Notes under the pieces: model-generated
What the model saw: the letters and a program-made list of their open reading frames with translations, nothing else
The model's database searches: none
What the model was told of the DNA's origin: nothing
Part shown: one piece after another, positions 17,029 to 24,817 of the stretch
Layout of the letters: each line of letters opens with the position of its first letter
Position numbering within the stretch: position 1 is the first letter of the stretch
From: SAR86 cluster bacterium
Lineage (GTDB): Bacteria; Pseudomonadota; Gammaproteobacteria; Magnimaribacterales; Magnimaribacteraceae
Assembly (NCBI GenBank): GCA_023703575.1
Contig: CP097969.1
Location: forward strand, 62,001 to 126,000
DNA: 64,000 nt
Reading direction: 5' to 3'
Position numbers and translations under genes: made by a program

Positions 17029-17655
17029 ATGTCACGTTATATTGTAATAAATCCTATAAAAATAATCTTTCTGTTAATCATAGCAGCATCATGTTCAACA
17101 TTAGTGGAAGATAAAAACCTCAATAAAAACATAATCATGAAAAAAATACAATCCATAGACTCAAATTTTTCTAATTTAGACACCTTGCTATTTGTTGACA
17201 TTGATACACAATCTCTTCTACATATAAAAAAAGGTACAGTTTTTAAAAAATATAGCATCTCTTCCTCTTATTATGGTACAGGTAGTACAGAGAACAGTTT
17301 AAAAACTCCTCTTGGAAGACATGAAATCTATAAGAAGATAGGTGATGGTCTGCCGAATAACGCTATTCTAAAAGGACGGGTCTGGAATGGAGCGATTGCA
17401 GATATTATTACAGAGCCTATAGATACTGATTTTGACCACGTTACTTCTAGGATCTTATGGTTAGATGGTCTTGAGCTTGGAAAAAATAAAGGAGAAGGTA
17501 TAGATTCTAGAAATAGGTATATTTACATCCATGGAACAGCTGAAGAGGGATTAATAGGAAAACCTGCTTCTGATGGCTGCATAAGGATGTATAATGACGA
17601 TGTAATAGAGCTTTTTGATCTAGTTGATGAAAAGGCACAAGTCTGGATTTATTAG
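17029..17655 (+). CDS. L,D-transpeptidase (YkuD domain), predicted lipoprotein
   Basis: This 208-residue protein has an N-terminal hydrophobic signal ending in the possible lipobox IAASC, and a YkuD catalytic domain. The signature His-Gly and Cys are in YIHGTAEEG and SDGCIRM, and a Gly-rich KTPLGRHEIYKKIG segment precedes them. Such enzymes form 3-3 peptidoglycan crosslinks or anchor proteins to the wall. Family members with this compact form occur as L,D-transpeptidase proteins of unknown partner. The ATG is 9 bases after lnt and the next gene begins 10 bases after its stop, so it is part of the run. Confidence 0.88.
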   Translation: MSRYIVINPIKIIFLLIIAASCSTLVEDKNLNKNIIMKKIQSIDSNFSNLDTLLFVDIDTQSLLHIKKGTVFKKYSISSSYYGTGSTENSLKTPLGRHEIYKKIGDGLPNNAILKGRVWNGAIADIITEPIDTDFDHVTSRILWLDGLELGKNKGEGIDSRNRYIYIHGTAEEGLIGKPASDGCIRMYNDDVIELFDLVDEKAQVWIY

Positions 17656-17665
17656 ATATTTAACT

Positions 17666-18190
17666 ATGAAGAAATTTTTATTGTTCTCTCTCGTATTTTT
17701 TGGGTCTTATGCATTTTCATGTTCCAAAGTTTTGGATCATGAGATGAGGATTTTAGATTCGAACGAAACTTTGAATCTTTGCCAATATGAAAATAAAGTG
17801 GTTCTCGCTGTTAATGTTGCTAGTCGATGTGGTTTTACATATCAGTACGAAGCTCTTCAAAATCTATATACGAAGTATGGTAAGGATGAATTTGTAATAT
17901 TGGGATTTCCATCAAGAGATTTCATGTATCAAGAATACAGCGATGAGTCCAAAGTAAAAGAGTTTTGTAGTACAGAATATGGTGTTACCTTTCCAATGTT
18001 TGCAACATCCCCCGTTAAAGGAAAAAAAGCAAATTCTTTTTTCAAAACTTTAGCTGACATTACAGGACAAACTCCTGGTTGGAATTTTCACAAGTATCTT
18101 ATTTCAAAAGAAGGCGAAGTGTTAAGCTTTGATACTAAAGTAGAGCCTGATAGCCAGGAGCTAACATCTCAGATTTCTAAGCTCCTATAA
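17666..18190 (+). CDS. periplasmic glutathione peroxidase/thioredoxin-like peroxidase
   Basis: The 174-residue product has a signal peptide (MKKFLLFSLVFFGSYAFS) and a GSHPx domain: VNVASRCGFTYQYEALQ with the peroxidatic Cys, ILGFPSRDF at the place of the usual FPCNQF or FPSNDF loop, and GWNFHKYLISKEG with the catalytic Trp and Asn. The usual Gln of the catalytic tetrad and a resolving Cys in the NQF loop are missing, so peroxidase turnover may differ. A Cys in EFCSTEYGV could serve as a partner. The ATG at 17666 is chosen over an upstream in-frame ATG (17624) that lies within the L,D-transpeptidase gene and would spoil the signal peptide. Confidence 0.88.
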   Translation: MKKFLLFSLVFFGSYAFSCSKVLDHEMRILDSNETLNLCQYENKVVLAVNVASRCGFTYQYEALQNLYTKYGKDEFVILGFPSRDFMYQEYSDESKVKEFCSTEYGVTFPMFATSPVKGKKANSFFKTLADITGQTPGWNFHKYLISKEGEVLSFDTKVEPDSQELTSQISKLL

Positions 18191-18227
18191 ATAAAGTAAG
18201 TATTTACTATCACTTAAATATAAGATT

Positions 18228-18893
18228 CTACTGAATTATTTCGATAGAAGAATCTGTCGAGCAAATGATGACATCTGCCTTTCTGTTTGCAAATATTCCG
18301 TTCTCCACGACGCCAGGAATATTATTTAATTCGGCCTCTAGATCATAAGGTATGTCTATAGGCAAGTTATGGATATCTATTATTTTATTTCCATTATCTG
18401 AAATAAAACCATTTCTAAAAATAGGCTTCCCCCCCATTTTCATGAGCTCTCTTGAAATAGCACTTCTTGCAATCTCTATTACTTCAATTGGCAGAGGAAA
18501 TTTACCTAATAAATCTGTATATTTTGATTCGTCTACGATACAAACAAAGATGTCTGATGAATATGCAAGTATTTTTTCTCTTGTAAGAGCTCCACCACCC
18601 CCTTTTATCAATTCCTTTCTATCATTGTATTCATCTGCTCCATCAATATAAAAATCGATAGAGTGAACTTCATTTAGTGACAAGACTTCGTAAGAGCTAT
18701 CTATTAATTTTTCCGAAGCATCTGAGCTGCACACAACACCTTTTATGTGCAATCTGGCTTTATTTAGTTCTTCTATGAAGAAATTAGTTGTAGTTCCCGT
18801 TCCAATTCCAATAACTGAGTCTTTCTTTATATCTTTCTCGATAAAACTAAAAGCTTCCTTTGCTGATTTTTCCTTTTTTAGGTCTTGATTCAT
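18228..18893 (-). CDS. rpiA: ribose-5-phosphate isomerase A
   Basis: RpiA interconverts ribose-5-phosphate and ribulose-5-phosphate. The 221-residue product has the family signatures GIGTGTTTNFFIEEL, SSDASEKL, DGADEYNDRKELIKGGGGAL with TREKILA (phosphate and substrate loops with catalytic Asp, Glu and Lys), and the C-terminal GVVENGIFANRKADVIICS. It is divergent from ilvA across 78 bases, a classic gammaproteobacterial arrangement. It complements the transketolase at the left end of the window in the pentose phosphate pathway. Confidence 0.97.
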   Translation of the reverse strand: MNQDLKKEKSAKEAFSFIEKDIKKDSVIGIGTGTTTNFFIEELNKARLHIKGVVCSSDASEKLIDSSYEVLSLNEVHSIDFYIDGADEYNDRKELIKGGGGALTREKILAYSSDIFVCIVDESKYTDLLGKFPLPIEVIEIARSAISRELMKMGGKPIFRNGFISDNGNKIIDIHNLPIDIPYDLEAELNNIPGVVENGIFANRKADVIICSTDSSIEIIQ

Positions 18894-18930
18894 ATTATTG
18901 TAGATGTAATGAATATTATCACTGACTCAG

Positions 18931-18936
18931 TATAAT
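18931..18936 (+). promoter_or_regulatory. ilvA: possible -10 element upstream of ilvA
   Basis: A perfect TATAAT lies 35 bases upstream of the ilvA ATG in the rpiA-ilvA divergent region. No good -35 box sits at 16-18 bases upstream, so this is a weak call based on one hexamer and its position. The whole region is only 78 bases and must also start rpiA. Confidence 0.35.
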
Positions 18937-18971
18937 AGCCTCCTTTTATAAAGCTTATCAAAGCAAAATTA

Positions 18972-20504
18972 ATGAATTCTTCTAATTTAAAAAAGTATGT
19001 AGGTTTGATTGAGTCCTCAAACGTTTATGATGTGGCTCAAATTACTCCTGTAACAAAAGCAAATCAGCTCTCGAAGTTACTCAAAAATGAAGTTTTGCTT
19101 AAAAGAGAAGATCTTCAGCCTATTTTCTCTTTTAAAATCAGAGGAGCTTACAATAAATTATCAAAATTAAAGCAAAAAGGCATAAAAGGTCCCTTTATTG
19201 CAGCTTCAGCAGGAAATCATGCTCAAGGTGTTGCGTTTGGCGCTAAAAGCTTAGGATTAAAGGCATATATTGTCATGCCTATCACTACACCATCTATTAA
19301 AGTGAATTCAGTAAAAAACTACGGAGGTAAGGTTGTTTTGTATGGCGATAATTTCGACGAAGCTTTCCAACATGCGAAATTTCTAGCTAAAGAACAAGGA
19401 TATATCTTCATACATCCATACGATGATAAAGATGTAATTGCTGGCCAAGGTACCATAGGTAAAGAGTTGATCGAACAGGTAGATAGTGAGATTGATGCTA
19501 TTTTCGTCCCGGTTGGTGGCGGAGGACTGCTTGCCGGTCTTGGCACCTATGTTAAATCTGTCAGTCCTAAAACCAAGATTATAGGTGTTGAGCCAGAAGA
19601 TGCTGCTTGTTTGAAGTTAGCTCTAGATAATAATAAGAGATTATCTTTACCTGAGGTTGGTTTATTTGCAGATGGCGTTGCAGTTAAACAAATAGGAAAG
19701 GAAACATTTTCTTTAATAAGAGACTGGATCGATGATATTGTGACCATCACAGTAGATGAGATGTGCGCATCTGTTCAAGATACTTTTCAAGAGACAAGAA
19801 CAATCTCAGAGCCTGCGGGCGCTCTGGCTTTGGCAGGATTAAAAAAATATAGCCTTTCGAGAGGATTAAAGAATAAGACCCTAATTGCAATTAATTCTGG
19901 TTCAAATTTAAATTTTGATCGTTTGGGTCATATTGTAGAAAGAGTCCAATTTGGAGAGAGTAAAGAAGCACTCCTAAGTGTAAAGATACCAGAGGAGAAG
20001 GGGAGCTTCAGAAAATTTTGTAATCACCTGGGTAAAAGAAGTATTTCTGAATTTAATTACAGAGCAGAAGAAAGTGAAGAAGCTAATATATTTGTAGCAT
20101 GCAGATTTAATGATAAGGAAGGTAAATTAAAGTTGGTAAAACATTTAAAGTCTAAAGGGTTTTCACCTAAGGATCTTTCAGAGAATGAAGTTGCAAAACT
20201 TCATATAAAGCATATGGTAGGTGGAAGGGCACCAAAAGAAGTTTTCAGTAAGGGTGAATATATCTTTAGAGTTCAATTCCCTGAACGTCCAGGAGCTTTG
20301 ATAGATTTTTTGGATAAGTTGAGCGACAGATTCAATATAACATTATTCCATTATAGGAATCAGGGTGCAGCATATGGAAGAGTTCTAGTTGGCTTTGAGT
20401 CTAAGGAAAAGAATTATCCCAAATTATTAAAATATTTAAGTAATACCGGATTTAGATTTTGGGATGAAACACAAAATTCAGCCTACAAATCATTTTTAAA
20501 GTAG
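18972..20504 (+). CDS. ilvA: threonine ammonia-lyase, biosynthetic
   Basis: IlvA deaminates threonine to 2-oxobutanoate, the first step to isoleucine. The 510-residue protein has a PLP domain (to ~330) and two ACT-like regulatory regions. Seen are VLLKREDLQPIFSFKIRGAYNK with the PLP lysine, the phosphate-binding GGGGLLAGLG, and EPAGALALAG. The C-terminal half contains PEEKGSFRKFC and FRVQFPERPGALIDFLDKL, the two ACT-like motifs that bind isoleucine and valine for feedback control. This length marks the allosteric biosynthetic enzyme rather than the short catabolic TdcB type. Confidence 0.96.
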   Translation: MNSSNLKKYVGLIESSNVYDVAQITPVTKANQLSKLLKNEVLLKREDLQPIFSFKIRGAYNKLSKLKQKGIKGPFIAASAGNHAQGVAFGAKSLGLKAYIVMPITTPSIKVNSVKNYGGKVVLYGDNFDEAFQHAKFLAKEQGYIFIHPYDDKDVIAGQGTIGKELIEQVDSEIDAIFVPVGGGGLLAGLGTYVKSVSPKTKIIGVEPEDAACLKLALDNNKRLSLPEVGLFADGVAVKQIGKETFSLIRDWIDDIVTITVDEMCASVQDTFQETRTISEPAGALALAGLKKYSLSRGLKNKTLIAINSGSNLNFDRLGHIVERVQFGESKEALLSVKIPEEKGSFRKFCNHLGKRSISEFNYRAEESEEANIFVACRFNDKEGKLKLVKHLKSKGFSPKDLSENEVAKLHIKHMVGGRAPKEVFSKGEYIFRVQFPERPGALIDFLDKLSDRFNITLFHYRNQGAAYGRVLVGFESKEKNYPKLLKYLSNTGFRFWDETQNSAYKSFLK

Positions 20505-20507
20505 ATT

Positions 20508-21077
20508 TCATTTAAATTTGTATATTGTCTTTTCCGTGATACACATATGCGCTTTTATATCATGATCTTCAGGAAGGCAATTTTCAATTTTCTGGAATTC
20601 ATGCGCCAATATTATTAGTTCAATACTGGAAGAATCTATATCAGCTAACGAATAATCATAATAGCCTTTTCCCATGCCAATCCTATATCCTTTTTCGTCA
20701 AAACAAACGCAAGGGAGAAATATTATGTCTAGCTCATTTGGGTCAATTTCTGTATTCCCTATTGGTTCAGAAATCCCTAAATTGTTCTTTCTTAAACTAA
20801 GCTGACCATCTGTCTTAACGAATTTAAGCTTTTTAGAATTATCAATCATCTTGGGCAAATAGACTTCTGATCCAATGTCAGAAAGCATTAAAACTAGTTC
20901 ATGAGTTGGGAGTTCTTTGCCAATTGACCAATAGCAAGACACTTTTTTATTTGCGTATAATTCTGAATTATTTCTTACTATAGATAATAAATTGATTTCA
21001 GCATTATGGACTTCATCAAAAGTAATACCATTTCTCAGTTCGATATATTCTTTTCTCAAATAGGATTTTTTGGTCAT
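20508..21077 (-). CDS. ygfA: 5-formyltetrahydrofolate cyclo-ligase
   Basis: It converts 5-formyl-THF to 5,10-methenyl-THF using ATP. The 189-residue product has the start KSYLRKEYIELRNG, the ATP and folate regions CYWSIGKELPTHELV and NELDIIFLPCVCFDEKGYRIGMGKGYYD (parts of one block), including the hallmark GMGKGYYD. Length is usual. The gene lies directly downstream of the 6S RNA on the same strand, the conserved ssrS-ygfA arrangement of proteobacteria; its ATG is only a few bases beyond the predicted RNA 3' end, so it is probably expressed by readthrough of 6S RNA transcription. Confidence 0.93.
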   Translation of the reverse strand: MTKKSYLRKEYIELRNGITFDEVHNAEINLLSIVRNNSELYANKKVSCYWSIGKELPTHELVLMLSDIGSEVYLPKMIDNSKKLKFVKTDGQLSLRKNNLGISEPIGNTEIDPNELDIIFLPCVCFDEKGYRIGMGKGYYDYSLADIDSSSIELIILAHEFQKIENCLPEDHDIKAHMCITEKTIYKFK

Positions 21078-21082
21078 GGACA

Positions 21083-21259
21083 GTATTTCCCAGATTACCG
21101 TTGTTGATTACTGCCCTGAACCGTGAAGTTCAAGGCGGTGACTCCGTCAATTTATTAGGCTTCCCAATGTATGGGTATGCACAACAAAACCTTTCAGAAT
21201 CTCCTATTATTTTTTTATCGGCTCGAGAGTAGTAATAACTATCGAATAATCCAGGAAAC
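21083..21259 (-). ncRNA. ssrS: 6S RNA
   Basis: Read on the minus strand, the stretch between zapA and ygfA folds as a long 6S-type rod. The 5' arm TTTCCTGGATTA pairs with the 3' arm TAATCTGGGAAA. The conserved GAGCCGATA lies in the 5' half and the 3' half has GCCTTGAAC, a short loop and GGTTCAGGG, matching the E. coli 6S element CCTTGAACCAAGGGTTCAAGG. The predicted length is about 177 bases and the order zapA-ssrS-ygfA is the proteobacterial standard. 6S RNA binds the sigma-70 holoenzyme by mimicking an open promoter in stationary phase. The ends are estimates from the stem and the upstream -10 box. Confidence 0.88.
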
Positions 21260-21265
21260 TGAAAA

Positions 21266-21271
21266 ATTATA
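21266..21271 (-). promoter_or_regulatory. ssrS: -10 element of the 6S RNA promoter
   Basis: The minus strand reads TATAAT here, placing transcription start near 21259, exactly where the closing stem of the 6S RNA begins. No clear -35 hexamer was found at standard spacing, and the element overlaps the spacer next to the zapA stop. Confidence 0.55.
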
Positions 21272-21277
21272 ACTTAC

Positions 21278-21580
21278 TTACTGAGCTTTAAAAGATAAAC
21301 TTTTTAACTGTTTTTTAACCTCTAAGGTTAAATTATCAAGACCTTGATTAACGGATTCATCTTTACTCACATCAGACAAGTTTTTGAGGTATTCATTACT
21401 TATATTTAGTGCGGTTATAATTGCCGCTCTCTTCTCATCAAGACCAGATGATTCTTTTACCTCATTCAGTTTATTATCTAAAAATATTGCAGCTTTTTTT
21501 ACTTCTTCTGATTCTTCTGGAGGACAGGCTATTTTATAACTTGCTCCTAGAATTTTTACAGTTGTAGTTTCTTTACTCAT
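21278..21580 (-). CDS. zapA: cell division protein ZapA
   Basis: ZapA stabilises FtsZ filaments at the Z-ring. The 100-residue product matches the family in length and pattern: VKILGASYKIACPPEESEEV at the N-terminal beta domain, then KKAAIFLDNKLNEVKE and RAAIITALNISNEYLK of the helical dimer and coiled-coil region. It overlaps the upstream coiled-coil gene by one base (TAATG-type) and lies immediately upstream of the 6S RNA, as in other proteobacteria. Confidence 0.93.
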   Translation of the reverse strand: MSKETTTVKILGASYKIACPPEESEEVKKAAIFLDNKLNEVKESSGLDEKRAAIITALNISNEYLKNLSDVSKDESVNQGLDNLTLEVKKQLKSLSFKAQ

Positions 21581-21774
21581 TAGCTTTTGTAGGACTGAAT
21601 TATTTTCTTTATACCTTTCTTTGCTATATCTAGATTTTTTGAAAGCTTGTTATTCTCTTTTGATAACTCCAGATTCTTTTTAGATAGATGATCATTTACT
21701 TCTTTAAGTTGCTGACTAAGCTTAATAAGCTCGTTAACTTCTTTTTCTAAATTATCAAATTTATTTTCAGACAT
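21580..21774 (-). CDS. small coiled-coil protein, TIGR02449-like
   Basis: The 64-residue product is almost wholly a coiled coil with heptad-spaced Leu/Ile (FDNLEKEVNELIKLSQQLKE and following), rich in Lys, Glu and Asn. A short coiled-coil gene of the TIGR02449 type, similar to ZapB, is regularly found upstream of zapA in gammaproteobacteria. Position and length support that identity, but the sequence is low in complexity, so the family call is partly contextual. Its stop overlaps the zapA start by one base, implying coupled translation and a possible role with ZapA. Confidence 0.8.
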   Translation of the reverse strand: MSENKFDNLEKEVNELIKLSQQLKEVNDHLSKKNLELSKENNKLSKNLDIAKKGIKKIIQSYKS

Positions 21775-21854
21775 TTTCTAGTTTAAGTTTAACTTTGAAC
21801 GTAATTTCTTGCTACCATGTTTCTTCATAAAATTGTTTATTGCTTGTTAATGCC

Positions 21855-23159
21855 ATGAAAAATAACTTTTCTGAAAGAAGATCGAACCTAGCTCATAAAG
21901 TTTTGGATGATTCTGCAATTATCATTGCATCTGCCTCTGTAAAATCGAGAATCTCAGATACCGACTATGCTTACAGACAAGATAGCAATTTTTACTACTT
22001 ATCTGGTTATGAAGAACCTGAATCCTTGATCTTGATAAGACCTAATCATGATAATGAGAAATTTATTATCTTTTGTAGAGATAGAGATCCACTAAGAGAG
22101 CAATGGGATGGCTTTCGAACTGGACAAGAAGGAGCAATATCAGAATATGGAGCTGATGCGTCCTATAGTATTAATTCTGTAGATCAATTGATGCCTGAAC
22201 TTCTAAAGGGGTCTAAGAATATCTATTTCTCCATGAGTTCACCTTGTGGTATAGATTCTAAGATTAATCATTGGATTGAAGATATCAGAAAGAATATGAG
22301 AGCGGGGGCTGAACCTCCAGAAAATCTATTGTCATTAGATTCCATCCTGCATGAAATGAGACTTATCAAAGAAGATCATGAGTTGGATATCATGAAGCAT
22401 GCTGCCGATATAACTACGGAAGCTCATATCAGAGCTATGCAAGCAGTAACTCCAGGTATGTTTGAGTACCAATTAGAAGCTGAGTATCTGTATGCATTTA
22501 ATAAAAATGGTGCAAGATCTCCTGCTTATAATTCAATTGTTGGCGGAGGAAATAATTCTTGTATTTTGCATTATGTTGAAAATAATGCGGAATTGAAGGA
22601 CGGAGATTTAGTTCTTGTTGATGCCGGATGTGAGTATCAGTATTACGCCTCGGATGTAACAAGAACATTCCCTGTAAATGGAAAATTTTCTCCCGAGCAA
22701 AAAGAGATCTATACGATAGTACTTGAGGCACATAAACAGTCTATAGAGCAAGCTCAACCTGGTAACAAGTGGAATTTGATGCATGAAAAATCAGTAGAAG
22801 TTCTTGTTGAAGGACTTTTGTCTCTAGGTTTATTGAATGGTTCTAAAGAAGAAAATATTGAAAAAGGTCTTTATTCAAAATTCTATATGCATCGAATTGG
22901 TCACTGGCTTGGTATGGATGTTCATGATGTAGGTGCTTATAAAAAAGATGGCGACTGGAGAGAACTAGAAAAAGGGATGGTTATGACAATAGAACCCGGA
23001 ATTTATATTTTAGATTCTCTTGAAGATGTTGATGATAAGTGGAAGGGAATTGGTGTAAGGATAGAGGACAATATTGTAATTAATGATTCTGGCAATGAAT
23101 TTCTCACACCTGATGTTCCGAGGACTATTGAAGAAGTTGAACAAACTGTTCAAGGTTAA
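21855..23159 (+). CDS. pepP: Xaa-Pro aminopeptidase
   Basis: PepP removes N-terminal residues preceding proline. From the ATG at 21855 the protein has 434 residues, matching E. coli PepP (441). The N-terminal creatinase-like domain starts RRSNLAHKVLDDSA and contains YRQDSNFYYLSGYEEPE. The C-terminal pita-bread domain has all five metal ligands: Asp in DAGCEYQYYASDV (two), His in HRIGHWLGMDVHD, and Glu in MTIEPGIYI and GVRIEDNIVI. A TTG at 21840 is in frame but gives no better alignment and no ribosome site is evident for either. The gene is divergent from the zapA operon and followed without gap by ubiH. Confidence 0.95.
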   Translation: MKNNFSERRSNLAHKVLDDSAIIIASASVKSRISDTDYAYRQDSNFYYLSGYEEPESLILIRPNHDNEKFIIFCRDRDPLREQWDGFRTGQEGAISEYGADASYSINSVDQLMPELLKGSKNIYFSMSSPCGIDSKINHWIEDIRKNMRAGAEPPENLLSLDSILHEMRLIKEDHELDIMKHAADITTEAHIRAMQAVTPGMFEYQLEAEYLYAFNKNGARSPAYNSIVGGGNNSCILHYVENNAELKDGDLVLVDAGCEYQYYASDVTRTFPVNGKFSPEQKEIYTIVLEAHKQSIEQAQPGNKWNLMHEKSVEVLVEGLLSLGLLNGSKEENIEKGLYSKFYMHRIGHWLGMDVHDVGAYKKDGDWRELEKGMVMTIEPGIYILDSLEDVDDKWKGIGVRIEDNIVINDSGNEFLTPDVPRTIEEVEQTVQG

Positions 23160-24335
23160 GTGGACTATCAAGTATCTGTTGTAGGAGGAGGTATTTCTGG
23201 TGCCTTAGCGGCATTATATTTGGGTAAATCAAGGGTTAAGACTTGCTTAATTGATCGAGGAAAACCATCTCAAAGATTATCTAATCCATATATAGGAAAA
23301 ACTACTTCTCTAAATCTATCTTCAATAGCATCGCTTAGAGATGTTGGGATATGGGAGGATATTAAGAAAAATGCTCAAGAATTTAATGAAATATATGTTT
23401 GGGATGCAGAGGGCTCATCTTCTGTTCAATTTAATGCAGAGGAAATTTCAAGAAATGACCTTGGTGTCATAGTCCATAATAATATTATCCTTGAGTCAAT
23501 TTACAGCAAGTTAGAACAAATCTCCGAAGTCACACTAATTGAAGAAGAGTCTCTAAAAGAAATTAGTCAAGATCAGAATAAAATAGAATTAATATCTGAT
23601 TCAGGTTTAAGGATTGTTTCTGAACTTCTTATAGGAGCGGATGGTTCACTTTCAAAAGTTAGAGATTTTAGCAGGATACCTATAAGAACATGGAGCTATG
23701 AACAGCTTGCGATTGTATCCTCAGTAACTACAGAAGTTCCGCTAGATAAGACAGCTTTTCAAATATTTACTGATACAGGCCCGATTGCTTTGTTGCCATT
23801 AATGGTTGGAGAAAATGTTGCCTCATTAATCTGGTCTACTGACGAAGCTTATGGAAAGAAACTCCTCGAATTAGATAATGATGAATTATGTAAAGAATTA
23901 AGATTAAAAACAGAGGGCAAATTTGGTGATATTTCTTTTAATGAAACGATCAATTCATTCCCATTGCATCAACTACATGCTAAAAAATTCTATAAAGGTA
24001 GAGCGGTCTTGATAGGAGATTCAGCTCATACGATCCATCCCTTGGCAGGTCAGGGTTTAAATTTGGGGATTGCAGATGCACAAGAGATCACTGAATTAGT
24101 CATATCAGCTAATAGATCTGGCAAGATTTTATATGATGAGGAGATGCTTAGATCTTATAGCAGAAGAAGGGAAACTGAAAGTTATAAGATGATAGCTCTG
24201 ATGGAAGCCTTTAAGAGAGGTTTTGGATCTGAAAATCTCTTAGTAAAGCTGGGAAGAAGTTTTGCTTTTGATTTTGCTAATAAAACTAAGCCACTGAAAC
24301 AGCGTTTAATAAAGGAAGCTGCAGGAATTATTTAA
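23160..24335 (+). CDS. ubiH: UbiH/UbiF/VisC-family FAD-dependent ubiquinone hydroxylase
   Basis: This 391-residue flavoprotein monooxygenase belongs to the ubiquinone ring hydroxylase family. Seen are the Rossmann motif [18 protein letters not shown], the second FAD motif [15 protein letters not shown], and the conserved [24 protein letters not shown] followed by DAQEITELV. The pepP-ubiH order is conserved in gammaproteobacteria and supports ubiH, but ring-position specificity (C1, C5 or C6) cannot be decided from sequence and no second hydroxylase gene follows. The GTG start directly abuts the pepP stop. The 3' end overlaps the convergent rpmG gene by 8 bases. Confidence 0.88.
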   Translation: MDYQVSVVGGGISGALAALYLGKSRVKTCLIDRGKPSQRLSNPYIGKTTSLNLSSIASLRDVGIWEDIKKNAQEFNEIYVWDAEGSSSVQFNAEEISRNDLGVIVHNNIILESIYSKLEQISEVTLIEEESLKEISQDQNKIELISDSGLRIVSELLIGADGSLSKVRDFSRIPIRTWSYEQLAIVSSVTTEVPLDKTAFQIFTDTGPIALLPLMVGENVASLIWSTDEAYGKKLLELDNDELCKELRLKTEGKFGDISFNETINSFPLHQLHAKKFYKGRAVLIGDSAHTIHPLAGQGLNLGIADAQEITELVISANRSGKILYDEEMLRSYSRRRETESYKMIALMEAFKRGFGSENLLVKLGRSFAFDFANKTKPLKQRLIKEAAGII

Positions 24336-24483
24336 TTTTTGCTTCTGTATAAATAACGTGTTTTCTGATGACTGGATCGAATTTTTTAATTTCCATTTTG
24401 TCAGGCATTGCAGACTTGTTCTTGTCAGTCGTATAAAAGTGGCCTGTACCAGCAGAGGATACTAATCTAATTTTTTCTCTCAT
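24328..24483 (-). CDS. rpmG: 50S ribosomal protein L33
   Basis: This 51-residue gene is short enough to be missed by length filters. The product reads [19 protein letters not shown] at its start and ends with the typical [13 protein letters not shown] block and EAKIK. It lacks zinc-binding cysteines, so it is the Cys-free form. It overlaps the rpmB stop by 4 bases (ATGA) and the 3' end of ubiH, on the other strand, by 8 bases. rpmB-rpmG pairing is standard in gammaproteobacteria. Confidence 0.97.
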   Translation of the reverse strand: MREKIRLVSSAGTGHFYTTDKNKSAMPDKMEIKKFDPVIRKHVIYTEAKIK

Positions 24484-24716
24484 ATTTTTTCTCCTCTAGC
24501 TCTTATCTTAGCAAGCACAGTATCAATACCATTTTTATCGATGGTTCTTAACCCATTTGCAGAAACTGTAAGGCTTATATATCTATTTTCAGATTCTACC
24601 CAAAACCTATGTTTGTGAAGGTTTGGTTGAAAAGTTCTCTTATTTCTATTTTTCGCAAACGAGACATTATTTCCCGCTTGAGGTCTTTTTCCTGTTACTT
24701 GGCAAACTTTAGACAT
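24480..24716 (-). CDS. rpmB: 50S ribosomal protein L28
   Basis: L28 is a component of the large ribosomal subunit. The 78-residue product has family length and the motifs [33 protein letters not shown], and the C-terminal [16 protein letters not shown] stretch [11 protein letters not shown] matches the conserved basic/hydrophobic tail. It is followed by rpmG with an ATGA overlap and is divergent from coaBC across 101 bases. Confidence 0.97.
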   Translation of the reverse strand: MSKVCQVTGKRPQAGNNVSFAKNRNKRTFQPNLHKHRFWVESENRYISLTVSANGLRTIDKNGIDTVLAKIRARGEKI

Positions 24717-24764
24717 AATTTATTAAAAAATTCATTTATAGAGCCGCGTTTTATACCAGAAGCA

Positions 24765-24795
24765 TTGACAGCAAGCAAGAATAAGCCGCTATAAT
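24765..24795 (+). promoter_or_regulatory. coaBC: sigma-70-type promoter upstream of coaBC
   Basis: A perfect -35 hexamer TTGACA (24765-24770) and a perfect -10 hexamer TATAAT (24790-24795) are separated by 19 bases, slightly longer than the ideal 17. Transcription would start near 24802, about 16 bases before the TTG start of coaBC. The two exact consensus boxes and the position support the call; the spacing lowers confidence. Confidence 0.55.
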
Positions 24796-24817
24796 CTGTT
24801 TTATATAGAGATTAATA

